DNA of 64,000 nucleotides from the NCBI GenBank assembly GCA_963733145.1, contig CAVTCJ010000020.1, forward strand, positions 1-64,000, in the 5' to 3' direction. Made by a program: the position numbers and the translations under genes. Of the stretch, positions 1 through 11,382 are shown one piece after another; within the stretch, counting starts at the first letter, position 1; every line of letters begins with the position of its first letter. Under the pieces are notes generated by a model. The model was not told the origin of the DNA and made no database searches. It was given only the letters and a program-made list of their open reading frames with translations. This DNA comes from JAHIKV01 sp963733145. GTDB taxonomy: Bacteria; Planctomycetota; Planctomycetia; Pirellulales; Thermoguttaceae.

Positions 1-927
1 GACGGGCTGGAACTGGACTTCATGCGCGAGCCGTTCCTCTTCAGCGACGGCAAGGAAGCCGCGGGCGCGGCGATTCTGACCGAATGGCTCCGCGGGATTC
101 GCAGGTTGGTCGACGCCACGGCGGCAAAGCGAGGCCATCCGATGCGGCTCGGCGTCCGCGTCCCCTCCCGGCCCGAGACCGCGAAGGCCATGGGACTCGA
201 CGCCGTCGCTTGGGCGAAAGAGGGGCTAGTCGATCTGATTGTGCCCACGCCGCGTTGGGCCACGGTCGAGTTCGATATGCCGCTGGAAAAGTGGCGGGAA
301 TTGCTGAAAGGCACGCCCGTCACGCTGGCCGGTGGGCTGGAGGTGCTCTATCGGCCCTACAGCGGCTTGCGGCCGCGGCCGATCACGCCCGAGCTGGCCG
401 TCGGAGCCGCCGTAAACGTCCTCTCGCGCGGCGCGGACACCGTCTATCTGTTCAACTATTTTCAAGACGGCCATCCCGGCTGGCCCCGGCCGGTCTATCT
501 CAAAACCATTAAGGCGATGAACTCGCTCGAAGCGTTGCGAAAGCTGCCCCGCAGCGTCGCCCTGACGTATCGCGACATCCGCGTCTCGGGCGAGAAAGAT
601 CGGCCGCCGCTGCCGGCGACAGGCAAACAACTCTCGTTTTCGATCAACCCCGGGCCATTGCCCCTTTTTAGCCGGGAGTGCATGCTGACGATCGCCGTGA
701 AGCCGACGAAAGACCAATCCGAGCCGTCGCCGACTGGCACTGTAAACGGCAAGCCATGTCCGCTGCGCGGCGCGGAGTCGAAAGACGGCTTTCGCCAGAT
801 TTCGTTTCTCGTGCCCAACGCAGCATTGGCGGACGGCAAGGCCCAAGCGATCAAGTTCGACGGCAACGGCCGGACGTTGACCATCCATAAGCTGGAACTG
901 TCGTTCCGGCCGAAGAAAAGTCATTAA
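1..927 (+). CDS. TIM-barrel glycoside-hydrolase-like protein, 5' end missing
   Basis: The frame is open from base 1 (Asp-Gly-Leu-Glu-Leu-Asp-Phe) and ends at TAA 925-927, so only the C-terminal ~308 residues are present. The opening DGLELDFMR resembles a beta-strand with acidic catalytic residues of TIM-barrel glycosidase-like proteins. A second barrel strand (LVDLIVPTPRW) and a YLFNYF strand follow. The last ~100 residues look like a beta-sandwich. Function beyond 'secreted or periplasmic carbohydrate-active enzyme-like' cannot be fixed, because the N-terminus and any signal peptide lie outside the window. The gene is followed by a palindromic repeat interrupted by an insertion sequence. Confidence 0.6.
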   Translation, partial: DGLELDFMREPFLFSDGKEAAGAAILTEWLRGIRRLVDATAAKRGHPMRLGVRVPSRPETAKAMGLDAVAWAKEGLVDLIVPTPRWATVEFDMPLEKWRELLKGTPVTLAGGLEVLYRPYSGLRPRPITPELAVGAAVNVLSRGADTVYLFNYFQDGHPGWPRPVYLKTIKAMNSLEALRKLPRSVALTYRDIRVSGEKDRPPLPATGKQLSFSINPGPLPLFSRECMLTIAVKPTKDQSEPSPTGTVNGKPCPLRGAESKDGFRQISFLVPNAALADGKAQAIKFDGNGRTLTIHKLELSFRPKKSH

Positions 928-967
928 GGATGGGCGAATCAATAACTGTCGGAATTGGCAGTCATCC

Positions 968-2509
968 GTGTGCGGCAAATATGACTGGCGCGAACAATAG
1001 GGAGGCTGTATAACTTGGGTTGGCGTCTTGGTTTTAGCATAATGCCACACAGGAGGAAATTGCGATGGCACTACCCAAGTTGGACCGGAAGGCCTACGAA
1101 GAGCAGATGCGAGCGGAGTTCGAGCGTGCGTTGCGGGAGGTAGCCGAGGCGGTGGACAGCGCGCCGCAGGGTCGAGTGATTCGCGATAGCGAAGAGAAAG
1201 CGAGGGATGCCTTGGATCGCTTTCGCCAGGTCGCCTACGAAAAGGCGATCCAGATGAAAGTCAACGCGGCGGAAGCCGCTTTTCCCCCCTCCGAACAGCG
1301 CCGCGACGGGAAAGAAGAAACGGCATAAAGGAAAGCAGTCCACCAGCATCCTGACCATCAATGGGCGGATTGATGTTTGGCGGATTCGTTGGCACTGACG
1401 ACAGGAAGGAAGCGAAACGCCGGCAGACCGCTGGTTGGACGAAGCCGAAGCGACGATCAGCGAAGGGGTGCGGGAGATGGCGTGTCGGTTGAATCAAGAT
1501 TCAGCTAGTTTTGCCAAGACCGCGGCCAATCTGGCGCTGCGGCGCATTGGTCCATCAGCAAGGAAGCGTTGCGGCAGTTGATCGAAGGGGAGGGCAAGGC
1601 GGTGTTGCGGGTCTTGCAGCGCGGGGAGTTGCAGCCGCCGTGGACGGCTGCGGACTGCCGCACGACCGAGGGCGTTTCCCGGCTGTATCTGGGGTGTGAC
1701 GGCGTCCAAGTGCCGCTGGTCACCGCGGAAGAGAAGCAGAAGCGGCGGACGAAGATTCGCGAAAAACGGCGCCGGCGCGGCCGTCGCTGTCGGCCCTTGC
1801 CTCGCGCAAAACGGGGGCCGATCAGGCCTACAAGGAATTCAAGGTGGCCAACTTCTATGACGAAACGATGAAGCACCGCTATGTGGGGGCGACCAGCGGC
1901 AACCACGAAGCGGCGGGGCGTTTGATGCAGCGGATGGCGTGCCAACTAGAGTTGCCCAAGGCAGAGGAGAAGGTGGCCAACGTGGACGGGGCCCCCTGGA
2001 TTCGCAACCAGATCGAGTTTCACGGTTTGGTGGACGCCATCGGCTTGGACTTTTATCACCTGCGGGAGAACCTACAGAAGAGCCGCCGGATTGTGTTTGG
2101 CGAAGAGTCCGCGCAGGGCAAGACGTGGCTGGAGGAAGTGATGCACACGTTTCGGCACGTGGGCTACGATTCCGCTTGGGACCAACTGGTGGCTTGGCGT
2201 TCTCCCTTGCGATCGCCGACCAAACGAAAGGAAGCCAACCGCCTGATGCACTACGTGGCGGAGCGTAAACCAATGATCCGTTACCCCGAGTTCCGCCGTC
2301 GCGGCTGGCAGATTGGCAGCGGGCCCACGGAAAGCGAGTGCAAGACCACCACGCACCGGGTCAAGGGCCGCGGTCGCCGCTGGGATGGCTCCAACGCCGA
2401 AGCGATGATGGCCCTTGCGTGCCTGGACGACAGCCGCATGTGGCAAACTTACTGGAAAACCCTAAATCCTACAAAGATTTAGCGATTGCCAGAAAATATG
2501 GCCGCACAC
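968..2509 (+). mobile_element. ISKra4-family insertion sequence with 8-bp target duplication
   Basis: The ends are 22-bp imperfect inverted repeats: 968-989 begins GTGTGCGGC and ends TGGC, and 2488-2509 is its complement with a few mismatches. The direct repeat AGTCATCC flanks the element exactly on both sides (960-967 and 2510-2517). The single transposase gene inside is frameshifted, so the element is probably inactive, unless the shifts are sequence errors. Confidence 0.85.
1065..2482 (+). pseudogene. ISKra4-family transposase, frameshifted
   Basis: The start ATG follows a strong AGGAGG at about 1052-1057. The protein runs in pieces: a helical N-terminus (1065-1328), then TSILTINGR and RWLDEAEATISEGVREMACRLNQD, then AADCRTTEGVSRLYLGCDGVQVPLVT (from ~1569), then DQAYKEFK to VDGAPWIRNQI, LGLDFYHL-like, VAERKPMIRYPEFRRRGWQIGSGPTES and the C-terminus (1844-2482). 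This order of motifs is typical of ISKra4 transposases. One +1 shift (~1311), an in-frame TGA (~1395), and two -1 shifts (~1530 and ~1815) break it. Residues on either side of each break join without loss. Confidence 0.85.
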
Positions 2510-2633
2510 AGTCATCCTGAGCGTAGCGAAGGATCTGGTTTGGATGCTCGGAGATCCTTCGCTGCGCTCAGGATGACAGTTATTGATTCCCCGATCCTAA
2601 AGAAGCATCGCTCTCGTCCGGCGGCGTCGGCGC

Positions 2634-4182
<1,549 letters not shown>

Positions 4183-4195
4183 GTCAGGCGACAAT

Positions 4196-6109
4196 TCACC
4201 AGGGAAAGGGGAAAGTCTCGGGCCGCAGCCAGGACAGTATCACATAGCCGAGCGCCAGCCCCAACAGGGCCGCAATCACGTGTCCGAGCAGGCCGACCCA
4301 GCGCGGCAACGTCGGCCGCGCGGCCGGCTTTCTGCGGTGCGTCTGGTCGACGACGAACGGCTCGTCCTGCACCTCTTCCGGCGCCGGTTCAGGCTCCGGT
4401 TCCGGCAGCTTCGGCCCGGCGACGAAGGGGGTCCATCCGCCCGGCTTGGAAGGGCCGGCCGTCGGCCCGGCGAAATCGGCCTGCATGGCCTCAATGGCCT
4501 CGGGCGAAATCGGCTTGCCGGGCTCGTCGCCCGAGGCTTCCATCACCTCCTGGACCATCGAGTCGAAGGCGTCGAAGCCGGCCGCCTCCTCGATCGGTTT
4601 CTTCCAGCGGGTGACGCCCTCGGGCGAAATGCCGACCGACCGCTCCATCTCGAGCGTGGTCCCCTGATGCGTGCCGGGGACGACGGCCTTGACGGTCAGC
4701 CGGCCGTTTTCGGCGTACTCGAAGGTGACTTCGATCGGCCAGGTTTTCGGCAGTCCTTCGGGAAGATCGCGGATCACGGTTCGGCCGATGGCCGTGCATT
4801 CGCCCGGCATGGAGCTTTCGCCCTCGATGATCTGCACGGCGATCGAACGCTGGTTTTCCGAGCGGGTGGCGAAGCGCTCGGTGAACTTCGCCGGCAGCGG
4901 CGTGTTGCGCGGGATGAGCACCACGTTTTTCTTCCGCAGCGTCTCCGGGTCGATGCCCTCGACGCCCAGGCTGTGCGAGTTGACGTTGGTGATGGTGAAA
5001 CCGGCGCGGCCCTCGGCGCCCGCTTCCTTCTCCAACAGATGGGCGGCGTAGAGGGCGGCGCCGCGGGCGACCGCCTCGTCGGGATTCACCGTGTGGTCCG
5101 GCTCCAGGCCGCTCAGCTCCCGCAGCATCCGCCCGACCATCGGCATCCGCGTCGACCCGCCGACCAGCAGCACCCGCGAGACGTCCTTCCACTCCATTTT
5201 CGCGGCGGCCAACAGTTGCCGCGTGGTGTAAGCCGTCCGCTCGAGCAGGTCGGCGGTCATCTCCTCGAACTGCGCCCGGGTGACGGGGACCTCGACCGTC
5301 TGACCGGCCACTTCGATGTGCATGATGGTCCGGGTCCGCGCGCTGAGGGCGTGCTTGGCGTCGATGGCGGCGGCCAACGCCCGGTTGATTATCACCGGGT
5401 CCTCGCGGGGGTCGCGCTTGTGCAGCCGCTTGAACCGCCGGGCGACGTAATCGACCAGCCGCAGGTCCCAATCGTGGCCGCCCAGCAGCACGTCCCCGTC
5501 GGTGGCGATGGTCTCGATCTTGCCCGGCGAAAGACGCAGCAGCGTGGCGTCGAACGTGCCGCCGCCGAGGTCGTAGACCAGCAGGGTCATGTCCTCTTTC
5601 GGCTCGGCGCCGGGCGTCAGGTATCCCAGCGTTTCGCCGAAGCTGAGCGCGGCGGCGGTCGGCTCGTTGACGATGTCCAACACCCGCAGGCCGGCCATCT
5701 CGCCGGCGTCGGCGGTCCCCTTCCGCCGCGGCTCGTCGAAATAGGCAGGCACGGTGATGACCACGCGATCGACCGAGCCCAGCTCGCGGACGATGTCGCC
5801 CTTCAACTTCTGCAGGATGCACGCCTGGATCACTTCCGGCGGCAGTTTGCGGCCGTGGATCGGCCGCGTGTAGAAGGGCAGCCCCATGTCCCGCTTGACC
5901 CACTCGGCCACCAACTCGGGATGGACGGTGGTGGCGGTGCGGGCCTCCTTGCCCACGACCAGTTCCCGATCGTCGAACATCACCACGCTGGGCGTGAGCA
6001 ACTCGCCCTCGGCGTTGCGGACGATCTCCGTCCGCCCCGACTCGTTTACCCAAGCCGCGGCCGAGAAGGTTGTGCCCAGGTCGATTCCTACGGGATATTG
6101 ACGCAACAT
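4196..6109 (-). CDS. Hsp70 (DnaK-like) chaperone with C-terminal membrane anchor
   Basis: An uninterrupted 637-residue Hsp70. The nucleotide-binding domain shows VGIDLGTTFSAAA (near residue 7), VYDLGGGTFDATLL (near 195) and VLLVGGSTRMPMV (near 330). The substrate-binding beta region with NVNSHSLGVEG and VLIPRNTPLP follows. Instead of a helical lid, the protein ends in a Pro/Glu-rich linker and one hydrophobic helix (about residues 604-628) followed by only a few residues, as in tail-anchored proteins. The chaperone domain would then face the cytoplasm on the membrane. ATG 6109 was chosen because LRQYPVGIDLG follows at once, while longer upstream starts read through an insertion sequence. It is the first gene of a two-gene Hsp70 unit. 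Confidence 0.9.
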   Translation of the reverse strand: MLRQYPVGIDLGTTFSAAAWVNESGRTEIVRNAEGELLTPSVVMFDDRELVVGKEARTATTVHPELVAEWVKRDMGLPFYTRPIHGRKLPPEVIQACILQKLKGDIVRELGSVDRVVITVPAYFDEPRRKGTADAGEMAGLRVLDIVNEPTAAALSFGETLGYLTPGAEPKEDMTLLVYDLGGGTFDATLLRLSPGKIETIATDGDVLLGGHDWDLRLVDYVARRFKRLHKRDPREDPVIINRALAAAIDAKHALSARTRTIMHIEVAGQTVEVPVTRAQFEEMTADLLERTAYTTRQLLAAAKMEWKDVSRVLLVGGSTRMPMVGRMLRELSGLEPDHTVNPDEAVARGAALYAAHLLEKEAGAEGRAGFTITNVNSHSLGVEGIDPETLRKKNVVLIPRNTPLPAKFTERFATRSENQRSIAVQIIEGESSMPGECTAIGRTVIRDLPEGLPKTWPIEVTFEYAENGRLTVKAVVPGTHQGTTLEMERSVGISPEGVTRWKKPIEEAAGFDAFDSMVQEVMEASGDEPGKPISPEAIEAMQADFAGPTAGPSKPGGWTPFVAGPKLPEPEPEPAPEEVQDEPFVVDQTHRRKPAARPTLPRWVGLLGHVIAALLGLALGYVILSWLRPETFPFPW

Positions 6110-6254
6110 CGGGCAACCAATCGGGATCGAAAATTGCTTGTATCTTGTAGGGTGTGTCAAGCGCAGCGCAATTGTAATGGGATGAAACGCTGCCTCGCCG
6201 GGGCGAGAATGGGTGGTAGTACAACAACACCCATTTTGACCCCAGGAGGCAGCC

Positions 6255-7736
6255 ATGAATCCACGTGCATTGGGATGGGACAACCATCGCAAGTTCAGTA
6301 AGGTTAGTCTAATGGAACAAACGCCGGATGGCGAGATCCGGGCGGTCGAGCGGGCGCGGCTGGACCACGACGACAAAGAGGCCATGCAGGCCTGGTTGTC
6401 GCATCTGGACCCGGAAATGCCCGTGGCCTTGGAGGCGACTTTCGGCTGGCCTTGGGTGGCCGATCTGCTGGAGGGACTGGGCCATCCCGTCCATCTGGGC
6501 CATCCGCCGGTGATCCGCGCGTTGGCCAAGCACGAGGCGAAAACCGACCGTTGCGACAGCGATCGGCTGGGAAAGTTTCAACTCCGCGGCATCTTGCCGG
6601 AGAGTTACCTTGCGCCGCCGGAGGTCCGCCAGCGACGGGAACGGACGCGCTACCGCATGGCGTTGTCGGCGTTGCGGACGGCCGTGAAGAACCGCGTCCA
6701 AGCCATCCTGCACCGCCACGGAATCCTGCACGACTTCAGCGACCTGTTCGGCAAGGCGGGACGAGCGTTTTCTGGACGACCTGGCATTGCCAGAAGGCTC
6801 GCGGCAAGCCCTGCGAGGATACCTCGACTTGCTCGACAAGCTGACGTTGTTGATCGACGAAGTCGAGCAGTGGATGACCGAGAACCTGGAAGAGGACGAG
6901 ATCGTGCGGCTGTTGATGACGATTCCGGGCATCGGTCTGATCCTGGCCCACGTGATCCGTGCGGAAATCGGCGAAATCGAGCGTTTTCCCACGTTCCGGC
7001 ACTTGGCCAGCTACGCCGGACTGGCGCCGATAAGCGACGACACGGCGGGCCGCGAAGGGCCGCGGCATTGCAGCGCGGCCTGCAACCACGTGCTGCGTTG
7101 GGCCTTCATCGAGGCGGTGCATGGCGTGCAACGGACCAAGGGCCAGCACGGTCTCCGACTGCGGCAACTCTACGCACGGCTGTGCGGCCGGGCCGACCAA
7201 AGGGCCGCAAAAGTTCGGCGAAAGTGGCCGTCGCCCACGAGCTTTCCAAACTGGTCCACGTGGTGTGGACCAAACGTGTGCCGTACACCGATACGCCGCC
7301 GCCGCGGCCCGGCAGCCGTGAAGGGCGGCGTCAAACCCAAGGAGTCTCCAACTGCGAAGACAACGTTGCGCTCGGACCAGCCCCGTCACCCTATGGTCCG
7401 CCGCCGGGCAACCGTCGGCCAGACCCGCTTGTAATTGGGCCGTCCGATGCCGCATACCCATTTTGTGCCGGGCGGGTCGCCTGCACGGCGCGAAACGCCG
7501 GTCGCAAGCGGCTGCCCCAACACGTAGGGATAGTTGGTTTTACTCCAAACCGCGAAATGCTGTCGGACCACATCGGGTTTACCGCAGTTGGGCCACAAGT
7601 TGATGAGGAGGAGAGTCGGCGAGTTGATGACCGACCGAAGAAAAGGCCCACCCCGCGACGCGAGGCAGGCCCATCAACTCGTGGATCCCAGGCGACGCTC
7701 GGGTCGCACCCCTGCGTTGCCCTATCCTCCGCCTGA
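6255..7736 (+). pseudogene. IS110/IS1111-type DEDD transposase, frameshifted
   Basis: ATG 6255 follows AGGAGG at about 6246. The N-terminal RuvC-like part shows GWDNHRKFSKVS, PVALEATFGWPWV and the acidic cluster KHEAKTDRCDSDRL. The C-terminal Transposase_20-type helix-hairpin-helix region is IPGIGLILAHVIRAEIGEIERF and ASYAGLAP. There is a +1 shift at ~6770 in a T run (joining as GRAF-LDDLALPEGSR) and a -1 shift near 7195 leading into KGRKSSAKVAVAHELSKLVHVVWTK. Recognisable transposase ends near 7330. The open frame to 7736 is probably fortuitous in GC-rich DNA. Left and right ends of the element could not be fixed. Confidence 0.75.
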
Positions 7737-7802
7737 GACAAAACCATTTTACCACCTAAAAACACGTAAACCACCCCTTGACCGGCGAAAGCGTTTCAGG
7801 GA
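7340..7802. other. Non-coding right flank of the IS110-type element
   Basis: I find no supported gene here. The stretch follows the last recognisable transposase residues and may hold the element's right non-coding end. ACCCATTTTG occurs both left of the transposase (6231-6240) and here (near 7457), which may mark related end sequences. No clear inverted repeats or target duplication were found. Confidence 0.3.
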
Positions 7803-7896
7803 TAGGGTGGGTCAAGCGCGGCGCAGCCCCACCAGGGGCAGTCCGCAATCGATCTTCCTACTATTGGTGGGACTGCGCTGCGCTGGTCCCACCCTA
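7803..7896. repeat. Palindromic repeat, TAGGGTGGG family
   Basis: The left arm (7803-7834, starting TAGGGTGGGTCAAGCG) pairs with the right arm (7865-7896, ending GGTCCCACCCTA) with a few mismatches around a 30-bp loop. A second full copy lies at 63247-63332. Partial half-copies appear near 6149 and 19144. Confidence 0.75.
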
Positions 7897-8051
7897 CAGC
7901 CTGCTTCCTAAATCATACTCTAAACATATAAGTATACCTCTAAAGGCGGGAATCCTCAAGCGACTATGCACTTAACTGCCGGGGGGTGTGGTGTACACCG
8001 TGCTTTTCGTAACTCCTGTTCCGCGTTATACTACCGTTATATGCGTTTGTT

Positions 8052-8131
8052 GGGGACTGTCCCAATTTTCGCGGCGTGGAAAATCTGGCTTTGCCTCTCC
8101 GTGTGTCCGCCGCGAAAATGGGACTGTCCCC
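8052..8131. repeat. Palindromic repeat, GGGGACTGTCCC family
   Basis: The left arm GGGGACTGTCCCAATTTTCG plus GCGGCG (8052-8076) pairs with the right arm CGCCGCGAAAATGGGACTG plus TCCCC (8108-8131). Relatives lie at 43011, 51744, 54167 and 58096, and a related sequence is inside rlmN. The right arm ends 43 bp before the next start codon. Confidence 0.75.
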
Positions 8132-8174
8132 CTGGTGCCGCCAACCGTATTGTGAACGATAACATCACCGTTGT

Positions 8175-8723
8175 ATGGCCACTGTCGAACAGATAACCAC
8201 CGCCGAAGAACTCTTTCATGCGCCCCAATTGGGACGCTGCGAACTGCTGCGCGGAGAACTTGTCATGATGTCGCCCGCCGGATCGGAACATGGAATGATT
8301 GCCCTTCGTATTGGCAGGCTCCTGTTGGACTACGTCGAGCGACGTGGCTTGGGCGTCGTCCTGGGAGCGGAGACCGGGTTTAAGATCGCCAGCGACCCGG
8401 ATACGGTTCGTGCCCCCGACGCGGCCTTCATCCGAGCCGAGCGGATCGGCGACAAGCTGCCGCGCGGTTTCTTCCCCGGCCCGCCCGATCTGGCCGTCGA
8501 GGTCCTCTCGCCGAACGATCGGGCGGAAGACGTGTTTGAGAAAGTGCAGAACTGGCTCGACGCCGGATGCGCCGCCGTGTGGGTCGTCGATCCGAAGGCG
8601 CAAACCGTGACGGTCTACGACTCCGCCCGCAAGGCGGCGATTCTCCAATCATCCGATTCCCTCGACGGCGGCGATTTATTGCCCGGCTTCAGCGCGCCGG
8701 TGGCGGAGTTTTTCGCGATATAG
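8175..8723 (+). CDS. Uma2-family (DUF820) PD-(D/E)XK-like protein
   Basis: This 182-residue protein has the Uma2 layout: an N-terminal TAEELFHAP, then ELLRGELVMMSPAG, the strand-rich core VVLGAETGFKI with VRAPDAAFI, and PPDLAVEVLSPNDRAEDV, where Asp and Glu of the nuclease-like fold sit. It ends with VFEKVQNWLDAGCAAVWVVDPKAQTVTVY. The family resembles restriction endonucleases and is often expanded in cyanobacteria and planctomycetes, but a cellular role is not established. No partner gene is visible. ATG 8175 has no clear Shine-Dalgarno sequence. Confidence 0.85.
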   Translation: MATVEQITTAEELFHAPQLGRCELLRGELVMMSPAGSEHGMIALRIGRLLLDYVERRGLGVVLGAETGFKIASDPDTVRAPDAAFIRAERIGDKLPRGFFPGPPDLAVEVLSPNDRAEDVFEKVQNWLDAGCAAVWVVDPKAQTVTVYDSARKAAILQSSDSLDGGDLLPGFSAPVAEFFAI

Positions 8724-8811
8724 TAAGTCACTTAATCCGTTCTGCTTCTCGCTGCGAGCGTCAGAAAGGATTCTCGCAGCTTAGCTGAAAATATTGGGAA
8801 AGGATTTCGAC

Positions 8812-11373
8812 ATGTATTCGAGAATAGTCTTCGCTATCGCGCTCGCTCTTCTCCTTCCCTTGGCCGCTGCCGAGGAACCGGCAAAACCCATATCCGGCAC
8901 CGTCGTAGACGAACAAGGCCAGCCCCTGGCCGGAGCTACGGTCAAAGCATTAACTTTTGTCAGCAAAGGTTGGGGTAAGTCAACAATGATTGAGTTGGCG
9001 TCGATGGAGACGGGTGCCGATGGTCGGTTTCATTTTGATGCGCAACGCGCGAAAAAATGCGCGGCAATACTTGCCGAGAAACCGGGAAAGAGTTTTGATG
9101 GGAAGTTCCTGCGAGATGGAGAGATGTCGCTTCGCTTAGGCCCAGCGACGGCGATCAATGGCGTAGTAATGGACGACGCCGGCCAACCTGTAATCGGCGC
9201 CGCGGTGAATCTTTTGTTCCATGAGCCGACTGATTTTCTTCCGGAATACGTTTTCATGAAGAAAACAGATTCCCAGGGGCGATTCGGCTTTTCCAATCTT
9301 CCAGTTAATGCCGCGTTCAAGTTTGACATATCAGCTTCTGGATACGCCCGTTCATTGGCCGAAGGCCCTTTTCTGTCGGAACAAAAAGGACTCCGTTTTG
9401 TGCTTCCTCCTGAAGGGCGAATTGAAGGAATGGTGGTCGAAAAGAGCACGGGCAAGCCTTTGTCTAACGTCCGATTATCGGCAATGAGCGGCGTGGCCAG
9501 TGGACAGCATACCACGTATGCCAAAACGGACATGGCGGGAAGATTTACTATGTCTGGACTAAGTGGCGGAAAATATAAGATTGAAACCGTAGGCGAAATT
9601 GTTGACGACGAGATGGCGATGCCGGAGTGGATGGGGACCGTAGAGAAGGTGAAAGTAGAAGCAGGCAAACTAACCTCGAACGTAAGGATCAAAGTTATTC
9701 GAGGCGGACTTTTGGAGATTATTGTTGTCGATGCCGCCACCGGCCGCAAGGTCAGAGAGAACGGAATACTGATGGTTTCGCCCGCAAACGACCTCCGCGT
9801 CAGTCGTTGGGGGGCACCTTCCAAGGATGGCGTGGTGCGTTTCTATTTGCCGCCTGGCGAATATGTAGTCACAGGCGCAATGTCAGTTTCTTACGCCTTT
9901 AAAACAGACAAAAGCGGTCCCTATTCCGTCGAGGAAGGCAAAACCAACCGCGTCACAATTACAGTGGACACCGGAAGACCGAAATCCGCAGGCGGCGCAG
10001 GCGTGCAGACATCCAGTGTGTCGGGCATTATATGCGACACTGGCGGAAAACCCGTCCCCCACGCGAAAATCCTGGTTCTTCCGCTTACTGGGGAGAAAAA
10101 GGAGCTTATCGCCGACGATCACGGACGGTTTTTCATTCAGGCAGCCGACATCGGGTTGATCTGTTGCTTCGCTTGGATGCGCCATCCCAAGGAGAATCTG
10201 GTGGCGCTAGGAATCGCCGCGCTCGGCCAATCTGATCCAGATGAAGATAAACTTGCTGGTGCGGGAATCGTTGTGATTCGCACGAAGCCGCGAAAAATCA
10301 TACTGCGTCCGCCTGTGAATCTCGTCGGCATCGTAAGCGACCCGGAAGGAAAACCGATCGACGGCGCATGCGTATCGGCGCAAGTCGACGGCTCTCACAT
10401 GGGGCGTTCCGAGGCTTTTCTAACGACCACAACGGATAAAGAGGGAAAATATAAGTTGGCGCTGGCCCCATTCACGATCACAAGTTACGCCATTTCCGCA
10501 AAAGCGCCGGGGTATTCAACGGCCGAAGTCGTTGTCGGTCCGTTGAATAATATTTTACATGGATGATGACCGCGGGCCGCCCTTCGATGCTCGTTCCGGT
10601 GCGGTTTCGCCCGCGTTTTTCCCAGTCCGGCCGCTTTCGGCCCCGTCGTCGGAGACAGCCTTGCCAGTGCCGTCCGGCGGCCTCCTCGGCGCCGATCCAG
10701 ACATAGATCGTCTGGTGCGAAATCCAACGTCGCCGATCGCCCGGGAAGTCGTCGCGCGAGCGGCCCGCGATCTGATCGGGCGACCAGCGCCACCGCAGAC
10801 GTTCACCGACATAGCGTCGCACCTGAGGCCGTTGCATTTTTGGCGTCCACGGGCGTTCGCTCCGGCGTAGCGCGGCCTTCCGGTGAGCGGCAACGGCCCA
10901 GTAGCCGTTGCGGCTGCGGTTGGGCCGCAGTTCGCGGGAAATCGTACTCTTGCTGCGGCCAAGCCGCCCGGCGATTTGCACCTGCATTTTCCCGTTCTTG
11001 TGCATGTGGGCTATGATTTCGCGTTCTTCCAGGGTAAGATGATTCGCCATCGCAGGGACCCTCAGTCTAACAAAAACGCAGAATCTTATGCTCTACAAGG
11101 CAGATCGAACCGTCCCGGGAATCGTGATTGATAAACACGGAAAGCCGGTGCCGGGAGCTATAATAACAGCCGAGCGAATGGGTGGTACGACATATCCGGG
11201 TTGCGTCGTAAGCGATGCCCAGGGACGGTTCGTGTTAGAACAGACTCGACAATGCGGATATAATTCATATATCCGCTCGAGTACCAGGACGCGGTTGGAT
11301 TGAAGAAGGTTCAGCCATTCATCCGGGAGATTCCAAGGTCGAAGTTCGAGTCGGTCCATGCTATTGGGAATAG
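8812..11373 (+). pseudogene. Secreted carboxypeptidase-regulatory-like repeat protein, split by IS30 fragment
   Basis: ATG 8812 follows AAGGA (8799-8803) and opens a signal peptide (MYSRIVFAIALALLLPLAAA). Repeats of the CarboxypepD-regulatory type follow, seen as ISGTVVDEQGQPLAGATVKA, INGVVMDDAGQPVIGAAV, VSGIICDTGGKPVPHAKI and VGIVSDPEGKPIDGACV. These are beta-sandwich modules of secreted planctomycete proteins, with no catalytic residues recognised. The frame runs into an IS30 remnant near 10560. The other side resumes at about 11088 with another repeat (VPGIVIDKHGKPVPGAIITA). After one +1 shift near 11281 it ends at TAG 11371, 9 bp before rlmN. The gene is therefore truncated in the cell unless the insertion is an assembly artefact. 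Confidence 0.75.
10560..11087 (-). mobile_element. Truncated IS30-family element
   Basis: This insertion interrupts the CarboxypepD-like gene. The minus-strand frame from ATG 11050 encodes the IS30 N-terminus: LTLEEREIIAHMHKNGK, a helix-turn-helix AGRLGRSKSTISREL, then SPDQIAGR and ISHQTIYVWI. It stops being transposase-like at SIEGRPAVI, just before the DDE catalytic domain, where host-gene sequence begins. Both catalytic domain and one end are missing, so the element cannot transpose by itself. The right boundary near 11087 is approximate. Confidence 0.75.
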
Positions 11374-11382
11374 AGGCATTTG

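Larger units (their letters stand above)
936..2589. repeat. Palindromic repeat split by an insertion sequence
   Basis: The outer arms are an exact 15-bp inverted pair, GAATCAATAACTGTC (936-950) and its complement (2575-2589). Inside the right half lies the GTCATCCTGAGCG...CGCTCAGGATGAC palindrome core (2511-2578), a family also present near 17755 and 52061. Removing the insertion element and one copy of its 8-bp target duplication restores one continuous nested palindrome between the hydrolase-like gene and the convergent Hsp70 gene, where it could act as a bidirectional terminator. Confidence 0.7.
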
